From NCBI GenBank assembly GCA_900555295.1, contig USKN01000004.1, positions 1 through 31,951 on the forward strand: a stretch of DNA of 31,951 nt. The letters run 5' to 3'. Positions 17,201-24,213 of this stretch are shown here, in pieces. The stretch comes from an uncultured Eubacteriales bacterium (GTDB taxonomy: Bacteria > Bacillota > Clostridia > UMGS1810). Every line of letters begins with the position of its first letter. The first letter of the stretch is position 1. A program made the position numbers and the translations under genes. Under the pieces are notes generated by a model. The model searched no databases and was not told the origin of the DNA. It saw nothing but the letters and a program-made list of their open reading frames with translations.

Positions 17201-17601
17201 TACTTGCAAAATTGTCTTATAACGGTTATTATTATGTTTACGGCTATATAAACGAAATAAAAAGAACATCAAAATTTAAAATATTATCATTGTTAAATTC
17301 AAATGAGGATTTTGCCGTAACTGCCGACTCAAACAAATACACATTTAAAGCGGGCGCAAAAGGTTATGTGCTTTATACAAATGAATTTGACGCAGCCGCA
17401 AATGTTGACGAGTACGATCCCGATACACATAAGGCAAATTTTGTGTTTATGAAAATTTGCAATGATGACGTACAGGATATTTGTACATTTGATGAGCGCA
17501 CAGATTTAAATTACGCAGGCAGGGCAGAGTATGTAAATACAAAGAATATGTATGTTGACGACGGTTCTGCGGCAAAACCGGCCGAACCGAAAAATTATTA
17601 G
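14287..17601 (+). CDS. Large secreted protein with internal repeats, function unknown
   Basis: A 1104-residue exported protein. A signal peptide (about residues 1-35, ending AVFA) is followed at about 45-135 by a beta-domain whose 'DSVKVFLFDNTNLSPVC' ending resembles an accessory domain common in secreted Clostridia proteins. A region with 'YDGYIVMTDDDRNRKYDKI' (199-217) resembles modules next to S-layer homology domains. At least three diverged units of about 150-170 residues follow: about 365-532, 548-709 and 728-877. Each begins YG(Y/L)I-D, runs through an 'AIRMLT-DG'-like strand and ends near 'ALVITS/ILVVTK'. A weaker fourth unit may follow. I see no catalytic motif, LPXTG signal, SLH domain or C-terminal anchor. 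It is probably a cell-surface or matrix protein, but its role is unknown. Confidence 0.82.
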   Translation: MCKQSLKHQKITAFSALCFFVLSTIMCLVPTAVFADVGDFRAYDAEFIRYDDEVKAQVYISKRRVCEKDGVRLTAALYSGGVLADLHSEIVDFADETDREVNLSFTSKNAIQADSVKVFLFDNTNLSPVCNILSDKIRDSKINISVNDLIRVGSGYVKYCGIDGEEQRANLDSDCKCIVNGAEAFEKAEDVFDNVTSLGYDGYIVMTDDDRNRKYDKIDITTYADYIVDEVGKNKLTASGIICAYDDNSDVEFYDKNGGRIDLSDFEAGDVISVSSENYKINSPKPKDGYKTKIYNLGKSCVTGTVTEVDEGEQTVRIDGKLYGVNNNIRLAHDKGFTLLSAGTYYIGITGKVFYLDDSKSMNIGYILDASTTDEEFESKLAIRMLTADGSIKDYTTYNKFDYSFCVNGNTEKSTIYNNESQEILKFERYYKRYSELTADQRLVEYKIASDGSIKSVSAFDDVRTLTGENYKKSTQSIGSVYLNDDAVVFAVNDDDAFVTSVANLTNGEIYDICAAAKNNNEYGALVITSTNIENPNPEQPDKGEVRYGLITDSAVTDGAFDIYVINKIFDTDGTVKTVRSSLKGFNYKTLPDGENNYIAGESFVQMKKYTDFYKASGSLENTQRYVEYKLTADGAFLYTNACTGAESFSGTYNKAAGTIGGKTIADTAFVYSLQDDCTAGCDALIDGYEYSGVVFNGDGGTYKNVFVQNGELSQEHIPQPVVSEYQYGYIEDVTIRSTAFDDILAVRMLTDNGIVTLFSGDCLRINGRRIAAVKALENVDVRRPLKFNTCEGRLYSINTFEDEKHYANETYNARAGKIGTCLTDDNTVIYMALDDRKSSKHYKTDISQLIDGSDYDCTAADFGDDGAAGILVVTKASDTVGAAQNTAIAVSTRYAVYNGDEVFEVTAYKDNSNTPVKLIFGDVSESIGKYTYEDIRSGSPILYSVRSNGVVGDYAVLGIGQYDRIDFDNNVLAKLSYNGYYYVYGYINEIKRTSKFKILSLLNSNEDFAVTADSNKYTFKAGAKGYVLYTNEFDAAANVDEYDPDTHKANFVFMKICNDDVQDICTFDERTDLNYAGRAEYVNTKNMYVDDGSAAKPAEPKNY

Positions 17602-17611
17602 AATAAATTAT

Positions 17612-17653
17612 GCGGCAGTATATCCCAAATTTAAGGATTGCTGCCGCTTTTTT
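17612..17653 (+). terminator. Intrinsic terminator of the large secreted protein gene
   Basis: GCGGCAG (17612-17618) pairs with CTGCCGC (17641-17647), extended by ATCC/GGAT within the loop region, and is followed by six T. It starts 10 bp after the stop codon. Confidence 0.85.
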
Positions 17654-17666
17654 AAAATACACGAAT

Positions 17667-17786
17667 AAAAAATGCAGAAAAAATGACAAAACATTAAATT
17701 TTGTTTGGAAAAAATGTCAAATATTCAGTTTTTTTAATGGAAAAATGACAAAAACCCTTTTAAATATATTGAAAAAATGTCAAAAG
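17667..17786 (+). repeat. Helically phased AAAAAATG(A/T)CAAA repeats upstream of the epimerase-like gene
   Basis: The core AAAAAATGWCAAA (five A instead of six in one copy) occurs four times, with its TG at 17684, 17715, 17746 and 17778, that is at steps of 31, 31 and 32 bp. W alternates A, T, A, T. A fifth A6-TG lies 11 bp before the first. The steps are close to three helical turns, so all A-tracts face the same side of the DNA. The last copy falls between the -35 and -10 of the promoter at 17769-17797. This fits a set of operators or a curved upstream region. No known regulator matches by eye. Confidence 0.7.
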
Positions 17787-17797
17787 AATGTTATGAT
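17769..17797 (+). promoter_or_regulatory. Sigma-A type promoter for the aldose-epimerase-like gene
   Basis: TTGAAA (17769-17774), 17 bases, then TATGAT (17792-17797). The leader is about 85 nt long and ends with AAAGGAGG at 17869-17876. The last phased repeat lies inside the spacer, so a protein bound there would block the polymerase. Confidence 0.7.
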
Positions 17798-17887
17798 AGT
17801 AGCAATGGATAACTGATAATCTTTGTAAAAAGACAAATATATAATGATTTGTTCAACACACTATAATTAAAGGAGGATATTTAAATA

Positions 17888-18745
17888 ATGATTAAGGAGA
17901 TAAAATCAGGCGAACTTACGGTAAAAATCGACACTTTGGGTGCGGAAATAAAAAGCGTAAAAAACCGTGACGGTGTGGAGTTTATGTGGGAGGGCAACCC
18001 CGATATATGGTCGGGTACGGCACCCGTTATGTTTCCGATTTGCGGAGGGCTTAAAGACGATAAATTTACATTTAACGGCAAAGAGTACACGCTTACAAAG
18101 CACGGTTTTGCAAAATTAAAGGAATTTGAAACCGAAAGCATTACTCAAAATTCGGTTACTTTTTTGCTTAAATCGGACGCTGATACGCTTAAATCATATC
18201 CGTTTGAATTTGAGTTCAGAGTTTTTGTTTCGGTAGATAAAAACACCGTTGCGGTTACGTATGCGGTTAAAAATTTAAACGACGGCACAATGTATTTTTC
18301 GGTAGGCGCGCACGAGGCATACGCAACACCCGAGGGCATTGAGGCATACGATATTGTGTTTGATAAATGCGAAAATCTTGACGCATATGAGCTTGACGGC
18401 AATCTTTTAACTTACAGCAAAAACAATATTGTGTCAAACAGCAATACACTTGCGCTCGACGATAAATACTTTACGATTGACGCGCTTGTGTTTAAAGAAC
18501 ACTTATCAAACAGCTGTACACTCACACAACGCGGCGGCACACGCAGAGTAAAAGTGGAGTATGATGATTTTAGATTTTTGATTTTATGGCACAAACATCT
18601 TGCAAAGTATATATGCATAGAGCCGTGGAACGGAATACCGGATTTAACCGATGCCGACGGAGATATTACGCACAAATTCGGTATTACACCGCTTGGTGCG
18701 CGCAAAGATTACAGCATAACGCACAAAATTACATTTTCAATATAG
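17888..18745 (+). CDS. Aldose 1-epimerase family protein (LacX-like)
   Basis: A 285-residue cytoplasmic protein of the galactose-mutarotase fold. It is the length of the LacX/YihR-like branch rather than of classical GalM (about 340). Visible landmarks are 'GAEIKSVKNRDGVEFMWEG' near the N-terminus, 'FPICGGL' near 44-50, 'KHGFAKLKEF' (His and Phe of the sugar pocket, about 65-74), 'FSVGAHEAY' (catalytic His, about 137-145) and 'CIEPWNGIPD' (about 240-249). It should interconvert sugar anomers or bind a hexose-phosphate-like ligand; the substrate is unknown. The topoisomerase gene follows after 13 bp, but a functional link is not obvious. Confidence 0.88.
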   Translation: MIKEIKSGELTVKIDTLGAEIKSVKNRDGVEFMWEGNPDIWSGTAPVMFPICGGLKDDKFTFNGKEYTLTKHGFAKLKEFETESITQNSVTFLLKSDADTLKSYPFEFEFRVFVSVDKNTVAVTYAVKNLNDGTMYFSVGAHEAYATPEGIEAYDIVFDKCENLDAYELDGNLLTYSKNNIVSNSNTLALDDKYFTIDALVFKEHLSNSCTLTQRGGTRRVKVEYDDFRFLILWHKHLAKYICIEPWNGIPDLTDADGDITHKFGITPLGARKDYSITHKITFSI

Positions 18746-18758
18746 GAGATAAGCGCAA

Positions 18759-20870
18759 ATGAAACTTATAATTGCGGAAAAACCGAGCCTTGCCCGAAAC
18801 ATTGTGTCGAGCATAGGCGGTTTAAAACGCAGGGACGGGTATTTTGAGGGTGCTGAATACATAGTAACGTGGGCATTCGGACATCTTTTTTCACTTGCCG
18901 ATATTGAATATTATTCGCCCAATCCAGACGGCAGTACACGCTGGACTACGGAAAATATTCCCTGTTTTCCAAAAAAATTTGTCTTTGAGCTTAAACGGGA
19001 CAAGGCCAAAAATATTGACCCGGGTGTGGCAAAGCAGTTTAATATTATAAAAACGCTTTGCCTGCGCAATGATGTGGATACTGTTGTAAATGCGGGCGAC
19101 TCGGACAGGGAGGGCGAAATAATAGTGCGCCTGTGCGTTATAAATTCGTTTGGCGAGGGTAAAATACCAAAAACATTTAAGCGACTTTGGCTGCCCGACC
19201 AAACAAGCGAAACCATAAGTGCGGCGCTTGCCGATATGAAAGACGAGGAGCATTATAACAGCCTTGCCAACGAGGGGTTTGCACGTACATATATAGATTG
19301 GCTGTACGGAGTAAACCTTACACGGTATGCTACGCTCAAAAGCGGGTCCTTTTTGCGTGTGGGGCGCGTTATAGTGCCTATAGTAAAGGCAATTTACGAC
19401 AGGGATATGCAAATAAAAAATTTTGTACCCGATATTTATTACGCAATATCAAGCAGTGAGGTAACGGGCGGCGAAAAGGTTGAGCTTACAAGCAAAACAA
19501 AATTTGATAAAAAAGATTATAAAAAAGCGCTTGAACTGTGCGATAAATACAATGCCGCACAGGCAATTGTTACGGGTAAAAAGCGCAAAAAAGACACTTT
19601 AAATCCGCCAAAGCTTTATTCGCTCACAAAGCTTCAAAATGTGCTGGGCAAAAAGTATAAAATGCCTATGGAGCAAAGCTTGAATATTTTGCAGTCGCTT
19701 TATGAACGCGGTTATGTTACATATCCGCGTACCAATTCGGAGTACCTTGCCGAGGCGGAACAAAATAAAATAAAAAATATTATTTCGGTGTTTGCAAAAA
19801 TAGGATATTCGCTTGAATTTAAACACAAAAAAACCATTTTTGACGACAGTAAAATAGAGTCCCATTCCGCACTTACGCCAACACATAAAGTGCCTCAAAA
19901 GACCGACCTTACAGAGGACGAGTATAAAGTTTACAGTACGGTTGTGCGCAGGTTTGCGGCAGTGTTTTGTGCCGAGGAGGCACTAGCCGAAAAGGCGGAA
20001 ATTACAATAGATGCGGGCGGTATGGAGGAGTTTACGCTAAAGGGCAGTGTAATAGTTGTACCCGGATGGACAAAGTACGATGATTACACAAAAAAAGACA
20101 AAATACTTCCAAACTTAAACAAAGGCGATACGGTAAATATTTGCTTTAAGCCCGTTGAAAAACAAACCTCACCGCCAAAGCATTATACAATAGAAACGCT
20201 TAACAATTATCTTAAAAATCCGTTTAAAGACGAAAAAGCCAATGCCGAGAGCGAGGACGATGCGGAGGAATACCGTGCGGTATTTGAGGGGCTTGAACTC
20301 GGCACGGAGGCAACACGCACGGGAATAATAGACAATGCACGCAAAAGCGGTTACATAAATCTTAAAAAAGATGTGTATACAATACTTCCCGATGGTGAAA
20401 AACTGATAAATTCTCTCGAACGAATGAATATAAGTATGGATAAGTATAAAACGGCGGAGCTGGGCAAGTCGCTTAAAGCGGTGTATCACGGTAAAATGAC
20501 GGTAGACGACAGTATAAATCTTGCAAAAAAAGAAATAGGCGAAGTATTTAATCAAACTCAAATGCCGCCCGAAACAGATACGGATGACGGGTTTGTGGGC
20601 GATATAATAGGAAAATGCCCTTACTGTGCAAATGATTTTGTACGTACAACATTCGGCTATGGCTGTTTGGGTTACAAAGGCGGCTGCAAGTTTGCAATAG
20701 GCAATATAATTTGCGGCAGGGTAATTTCAAAAGAAAATGTAAAACATTTGCTTAATTCGGGGTCAACGTATAAAATACGTGGGTTTACCTCACCGCGTAC
20801 GGGCAAAAAGTTTGACGCGTGTCTTGCAATCGATAAAGACAACAAATACAAAACGGTGTTTAAATTTTAA
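18759..20870 (+). CDS. topB: DNA topoisomerase III
   Basis: A 703-residue type IA topoisomerase that cuts and passes single DNA strands, relaxing negative supercoils and separating catenanes. The TOPRIM domain has the N-terminal glutamate in MKLIIAEKPSLARNI and the acidic triad in NAGDSDREGEI (111-121). The catalytic tyrosine is Y322 in YVTYPRTNSEYL. The usual GRVQTP motif reads GRVIVP here (about 202-207), a minor departure. The C-terminus has one zinc-ribbon-like section from about 620 (KCPYCANDFV, then CLGYKGGC). Length is typical of Firmicute TopB. A GGAGAT site precedes the ATG, 13 bp after the epimerase-like gene. Confidence 0.95.
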   Translation: MKLIIAEKPSLARNIVSSIGGLKRRDGYFEGAEYIVTWAFGHLFSLADIEYYSPNPDGSTRWTTENIPCFPKKFVFELKRDKAKNIDPGVAKQFNIIKTLCLRNDVDTVVNAGDSDREGEIIVRLCVINSFGEGKIPKTFKRLWLPDQTSETISAALADMKDEEHYNSLANEGFARTYIDWLYGVNLTRYATLKSGSFLRVGRVIVPIVKAIYDRDMQIKNFVPDIYYAISSSEVTGGEKVELTSKTKFDKKDYKKALELCDKYNAAQAIVTGKKRKKDTLNPPKLYSLTKLQNVLGKKYKMPMEQSLNILQSLYERGYVTYPRTNSEYLAEAEQNKIKNIISVFAKIGYSLEFKHKKTIFDDSKIESHSALTPTHKVPQKTDLTEDEYKVYSTVVRRFAAVFCAEEALAEKAEITIDAGGMEEFTLKGSVIVVPGWTKYDDYTKKDKILPNLNKGDTVNICFKPVEKQTSPPKHYTIETLNNYLKNPFKDEKANAESEDDAEEYRAVFEGLELGTEATRTGIIDNARKSGYINLKKDVYTILPDGEKLINSLERMNISMDKYKTAELGKSLKAVYHGKMTVDDSINLAKKEIGEVFNQTQMPPETDTDDGFVGDIIGKCPYCANDFVRTTFGYGCLGYKGGCKFAIGNIICGRVISKENVKHLLNSGSTYKIRGFTSPRTGKKFDACLAIDKDNKYKTVFKF

Positions 20871-21029
20871 TATATTTATTATTTTGTCTTAAAATGTGTA
20901 ATTTTTTTGATCTGATTGCAGAATCAATGCTATGTACGTTTTATTGGCAAGGTTTTCAAAACCAAAAAAATTTAAAACAGCAAAATTAAGAAACGGTAAA
21001 AAAATTTGAGAAATTTTTAAAAAAAGTAC

Positions 21030-21058
21030 TTGACAATCATAAAAAAATGTGGTAGAGT
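21030..21058 (+). promoter_or_regulatory. Promoter of T-box unit 1
   Basis: TTGACA (21030-21035), 17 bases, then TAGAGT (21053-21058). Its layout closely parallels the promoter of T-box unit 2. The 159 bp between topB and this promoter hold no gene that I can see. Confidence 0.7.
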
Positions 21059-21065
21059 ATATACA

Positions 21066-21353
21066 GAAATTAAAAACTATGACGAAGACGGTCGGATATA
21101 ATTGCTTTTAAGAGAGTTGGCGGTTGCTGCAAGCCAATAAGCGATTTATCCAATGACTTATCACTTCCGAGTTGAAGATGTGAATACGTATTTAAATAAA
21201 TGCGTCAGTAATGTCTTTCGTGTTTGCTACGTTAGTGCATAGGGCTTGATAGAGCCTAAAGGGGTGTTGTATTTAATAGTACAGCGCAATTTGAGTGGTA
21301 CCGCGGATTATTATAACCCGTCTCAAAGCTTAAACTTTGGGGCGGGTTTTTTT
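21066..21353 (+). promoter_or_regulatory. T-box riboswitch, predicted tRNA-Ile specificity (ATC specifier)
   Basis: A complete T-box leader. Stem I includes the AGAGAG/GGCGGTTGCTGC distal region (from 21111), with ATTGCTT/AAGCGAT and GTTGGC/GCCAAT helices. The unpaired 3' side of the specifier loop reads TTATCA (21158-21163), followed by CTTCCGAG. By alignment with T-box 2, and with the remembered spacing of the Bacillus ilv-leu leader (codon, purine, CUUCC), the specifier is ATC (21160-21162), isoleucine. The T-box proper is GAGTGGTACCGCGG (21293-21306); its TGGT would pair with an ACCA tRNA end. The terminator is AACCCG-CTCAAAG against CTTTGGGGCGGGTT (21315-21348) with seven T. Uncharged tRNA should allow read-through into the first ligase gene. 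Confidence 0.88.
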
Positions 21354-21370
21354 GTATTTTTGACAATGCG

Positions 21371-21420
21371 AAAAAAATACGTAAAAATACGTGAAAATAC
21401 GTGAAAATACGTGAAAATAC
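21371..21420 (+). repeat. 10-bp tandem repeat in the leader of ligase 1
   Basis: GTGAAAATAC occurs exactly three times in a row (21391-21420), preceded by GTAAAAATAC and a further ..AAAAATAC, making about five units at an exact 10-bp period. It lies after the T-box terminator and 64 bp before the start codon, so it is transcribed only on read-through. Confidence 0.8.
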
Positions 21421-21484
21421 CCAATACCCCTCCCAAGCCTTAAAAATTTATCAGTATTAATTTTTAAAAAGGAGCGAGTGAAAA

Positions 21485-23752
21485 ATGAACAATGCAGAAA
21501 CAAACAAATTAACCGAAATAGGTGAAAGAATTCACGAAATGCGTACTATAGCAGGGTACAGTGCAGACGAAATGGCGCAAATGACCGATGTTACCATTGA
21601 CGAGTATTATCAGTACGAAGCCGGTCTTTTGGATTTTCCGTTTACATTTATACACAAATGTGCGGCGGCATTTAACATTGGTATTACCGATTTGCTGGAG
21701 GGTGTAAGCGCACAGCTTTCACAATATATGGTAACGCGTAAAGGCAAAGGCGTTCAAACAGCAAAAGAGGACGGTATTTCAATAGCCAACCTTGCACCGC
21801 TTTTTAAAAACAGAATTGCACAGCCGTATTACGTTACATACGATTATTCGCAGGATCAGCAGTCGCGCCCCATTCACCTTACAACTCACTCGGGACAGGA
21901 ATTTGACTTTGTGCTCTCGGGCAGTCTAAAAGTTCAGGTAGGCAAACATACCGAAGAATTAAACGAGGGCGACAGCATTTACTACAACAGCTCAACACCC
22001 CACGGTATGATAGCAACAGGCGGCAAAAGCTGTACTTTTCTTGCGGTTGTATTGCCGGGCGAAGATGTTAAAAGCGAAAAAGAAGTGTCGGAGAGTATTG
22101 TATCGGCACGTCAGGCAGAAAATCTTATATGCAAAAAATTTATAGACGTTACCGAGGACGAAAACGGTATGCTTAAAACAATTTCATTTAAAGATGAAGA
22201 TAAATTTAACTTTGCATACGATATAGTAGACGCGATTGCCGAAAAATACCCGAATAAAACGGCTATGATTCACGTTGCAAACGATAAAACAGAACACAAA
22301 TTTACATTTAAAGATATAAAACAGGCGTCCAACCAAACGGCAAACTATTTTAAATCGCTCGGAATAAAAAAAGGCGACAGAGTTATGCTTGTTTTAAAAA
22401 GACATTATCAGTTCTGGTTTTCAATTCTTGCACTTCATAAACTCGGTGCAATTGCAATACCCGCCACAAACCTGCTTATGGAACACGATTTTGAGTACAG
22501 ATTTAAAGCGGCGCAGGTTTCGGCAATAGTTTGCAGTGCCGACGGCGATATTTCGCATCAGGTAGACCTTGCTGCAAAAAAATGCAGCTGTCTTACAACA
22601 AAAATTTTGGTTGGCGGCGAGAAAAAGGGCTGGCACGATTTTAACAGCGAGTATGTACTGTTCAGCCGTAAGTTTGTACGTCCCGATGACGCAGCTTGCG
22701 GAGATGATACAATGCTTATGTTCTTTACATCGGGTACAACGGGTTATCCCAAAATTGCGGCGCACAGCTTTAAATATCCGCTTGGACATTACATAACCGC
22801 CAAATATTGGCATACAGTACGTACCGATGGCTTGCACTTTACCATATCCGATACAGGCTGGGGAAAAGCGCTGTGGGGTAAACTTTACGGTCAGTGGCTT
22901 TGCGAGGGAGCCGTATTTGTATACGACTTTGAACGCTTTAAAGCGGCAGATATACTGCCTATGTTTGCAAAATACAATATTACCACTTTCTGCGCTCCGC
23001 CGACAATGTACAGAATGTTTATAAAAGAGGATTTATCAAAGTACGATTTATCATCTGTAAAGCACGCAACAATCGCGGGCGAAGCGCTCAACCCCGAAGT
23101 ATTCAGACAGTTTAAAAAAGCAACGGGACTTTCGCTTATGGAGGGATTTGGACAGACGGAAACAACCCTTACCGTTGCAAACCTTATAGGTATGGTTCCA
23201 AAGCCGGGTTCAATGGGTAAACCCGTTCCGCTTTACGATATAGATATAGTAACGCCCGACGGCGAATCTTGCGGTATAGGTGAAAACGGAGAAATTGTAA
23301 TTCGTACCGATAAAGAAGTACCCTGCGGATTGTTTAAAGGCTATTACGAGGACGAAGAAAAAACGGCAGAGTGCTGGCACGACGGGCTTTATCACACAGG
23401 CGACCTTGCGTGGAAAGACGAGGACGGATATTTTTGGTATGTGGGCAGAATTGACGACGTTATTAAATCAAGCGGCTACCGCATAGGACCTTTTGAAATA
23501 GAAAACGTAATAATGGAACTTCCGTATGTTCTTGAATGCGGTGTATCCGCCGCACCCGACGAGGTAAGAGGTCAGGTTGTAAAAGCAAGCATTGTGCTTA
23601 CCAAAGGAACAGAGGGTACGGATAAATTAAAAACCGAAATACAGGAATATGTAAAACACAAAACCGCACCTTACAAATATCCGCGTATAGTAGAGTTTAA
23701 AGAAGACTTGCCAAAAACAATAAGCGGTAAAATTATAAGGAATAAACTGTAA
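21485..23752 (+). CDS. XRE-HTH/cupin/acyl-CoA ligase fusion, paralogue 1 (predicted 2-methylbutyrate-type)
   Basis: A 755-residue three-part protein: an XRE-like HTH (about 8-72), a cupin (about 115-190, with HLTTHSGQEFDFVLSG and GDSIYYNSSTPHG) and an AMP-forming acyl-CoA ligase (about 235-755). The ligase motifs are intact: TSGTTGYPK (415-423), GFGQTETT (554-561), YHTGD (636-640), GRIDDVIKSSGYRIGP (654-669) and the C-terminal TISGK with catalytic K749. The segment DTGWGKALWGKLYGQW resembles medium- and branched-chain acyl-CoA synthetases (MACS type). It would activate a carboxylic acid to acyl-AMP and then acyl-CoA. The Ile-type T-box upstream points to 2-methylbutyrate, which is inference. 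AAGGAG precedes the ATG. No terminator is seen between it and the next T-box promoter. Confidence 0.88.
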   Translation: MNNAETNKLTEIGERIHEMRTIAGYSADEMAQMTDVTIDEYYQYEAGLLDFPFTFIHKCAAAFNIGITDLLEGVSAQLSQYMVTRKGKGVQTAKEDGISIANLAPLFKNRIAQPYYVTYDYSQDQQSRPIHLTTHSGQEFDFVLSGSLKVQVGKHTEELNEGDSIYYNSSTPHGMIATGGKSCTFLAVVLPGEDVKSEKEVSESIVSARQAENLICKKFIDVTEDENGMLKTISFKDEDKFNFAYDIVDAIAEKYPNKTAMIHVANDKTEHKFTFKDIKQASNQTANYFKSLGIKKGDRVMLVLKRHYQFWFSILALHKLGAIAIPATNLLMEHDFEYRFKAAQVSAIVCSADGDISHQVDLAAKKCSCLTTKILVGGEKKGWHDFNSEYVLFSRKFVRPDDAACGDDTMLMFFTSGTTGYPKIAAHSFKYPLGHYITAKYWHTVRTDGLHFTISDTGWGKALWGKLYGQWLCEGAVFVYDFERFKAADILPMFAKYNITTFCAPPTMYRMFIKEDLSKYDLSSVKHATIAGEALNPEVFRQFKKATGLSLMEGFGQTETTLTVANLIGMVPKPGSMGKPVPLYDIDIVTPDGESCGIGENGEIVIRTDKEVPCGLFKGYYEDEEKTAECWHDGLYHTGDLAWKDEDGYFWYVGRIDDVIKSSGYRIGPFEIENVIMELPYVLECGVSAAPDEVRGQVVKASIVLTKGTEGTDKLKTEIQEYVKHKTAPYKYPRIVEFKEDLPKTISGKIIRNKL

Positions 23753-23809
23753 AATTATATGTAAATTTTGTTGAATTTGCAAAAAATGCAAAAAAATGTT
23801 GTATACCTA

Positions 23810-23838
23810 TTGACAAAACAAAAGATATATGGTAGTAT
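23810..23838 (+). promoter_or_regulatory. Promoter of T-box unit 2
   Basis: TTGACA (23810-23815), 17 bases, then TAGTAT (23833-23838), 58 bp after the stop of ligase 1. The second unit can therefore be transcribed independently of the first. Confidence 0.75.
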
Positions 23839-23845
23839 TAACTCA

Positions 23846-24163
23846 ATAATTGAATATAAAAAAGCGTTGAAGGAGAGTGCTTTGGCGGAAGTTTTTGAGA
23901 GAATTGGCGGTTGGTGCGAGCCATAAAACCGAGGCCGAATGTTTGTAGCTCCGGAGCTGAAAGGAAGAACAAACACATATGTGTTTAAGTAGAACCTTTT
24001 CGCGTTTGCTGCGTTAGTGCATAGGGCTTGTAAGAGTCTGAAGGGGTACCGAGTGTTATTTAAATAAGCTAAATGCATCGGTGCAATTTGAGTGGTACCG
24101 CGGGTAATAATTTAAATGTTTACTCGTCTCAAGATTAACCGTATATCTTGGGGCGAGTTTTTT
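23846..24163 (+). promoter_or_regulatory. T-box riboswitch, predicted tRNA-Val specificity (GTA specifier)
   Basis: A second complete T-box leader, homologous to the first (both share TTTGCT.CGTTAGTGCATAGGGCTTG-type stem III sequence). Stem I has TTTGGC/GCCGAA and GTTTT/AAAAC helices and the AGAGAATTGGCGGTTGGTG distal part. The specifier loop's 3' side reads TGTTTGTAG, then CTCCGGAGCTG. Aligned on this conserved tail, GTA (23945-23947, valine) occupies the place of ATC in T-box 1, again followed by a purine. The T-box is TGAGTGGTACCGCGG (24089-24103). The terminator stem is ACTCG-CTCAAGAT against ATCTTGGGGCGAGT (24122-24158) plus six T. It should control ligase 2 and the oxidoreductase operon together. 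Confidence 0.88.
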
Positions 24164-24213
24164 GTATGAAAAAAAATAAAAAACTCTCCCCCGAAAATCA
24201 GGAGGTAATTACT

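Noticed and set aside
17667..17786. CRISPR array
   Set aside because: The repeated core is only about 13 bases, imperfect and AT-rich. The intervening 18 bases are not typical spacers and no cas genes are near.
21359..21387. An internal promoter (TTGACA, 17 bp, AAAAAT) after T-box terminator 1
   Set aside because: The -10 is poor and lies in the 10-bp repeat; a promoter here would bypass the T-box, and nothing else supports it.
24148..24213. Earlier start for ligase 2 (TTG at 24148 or ATG at 24166)
   Set aside because: Both lie in or next to the T-box terminator, whereas ATG 24214 has an AGGAGGT site and its N-terminus aligns with ligase 1.
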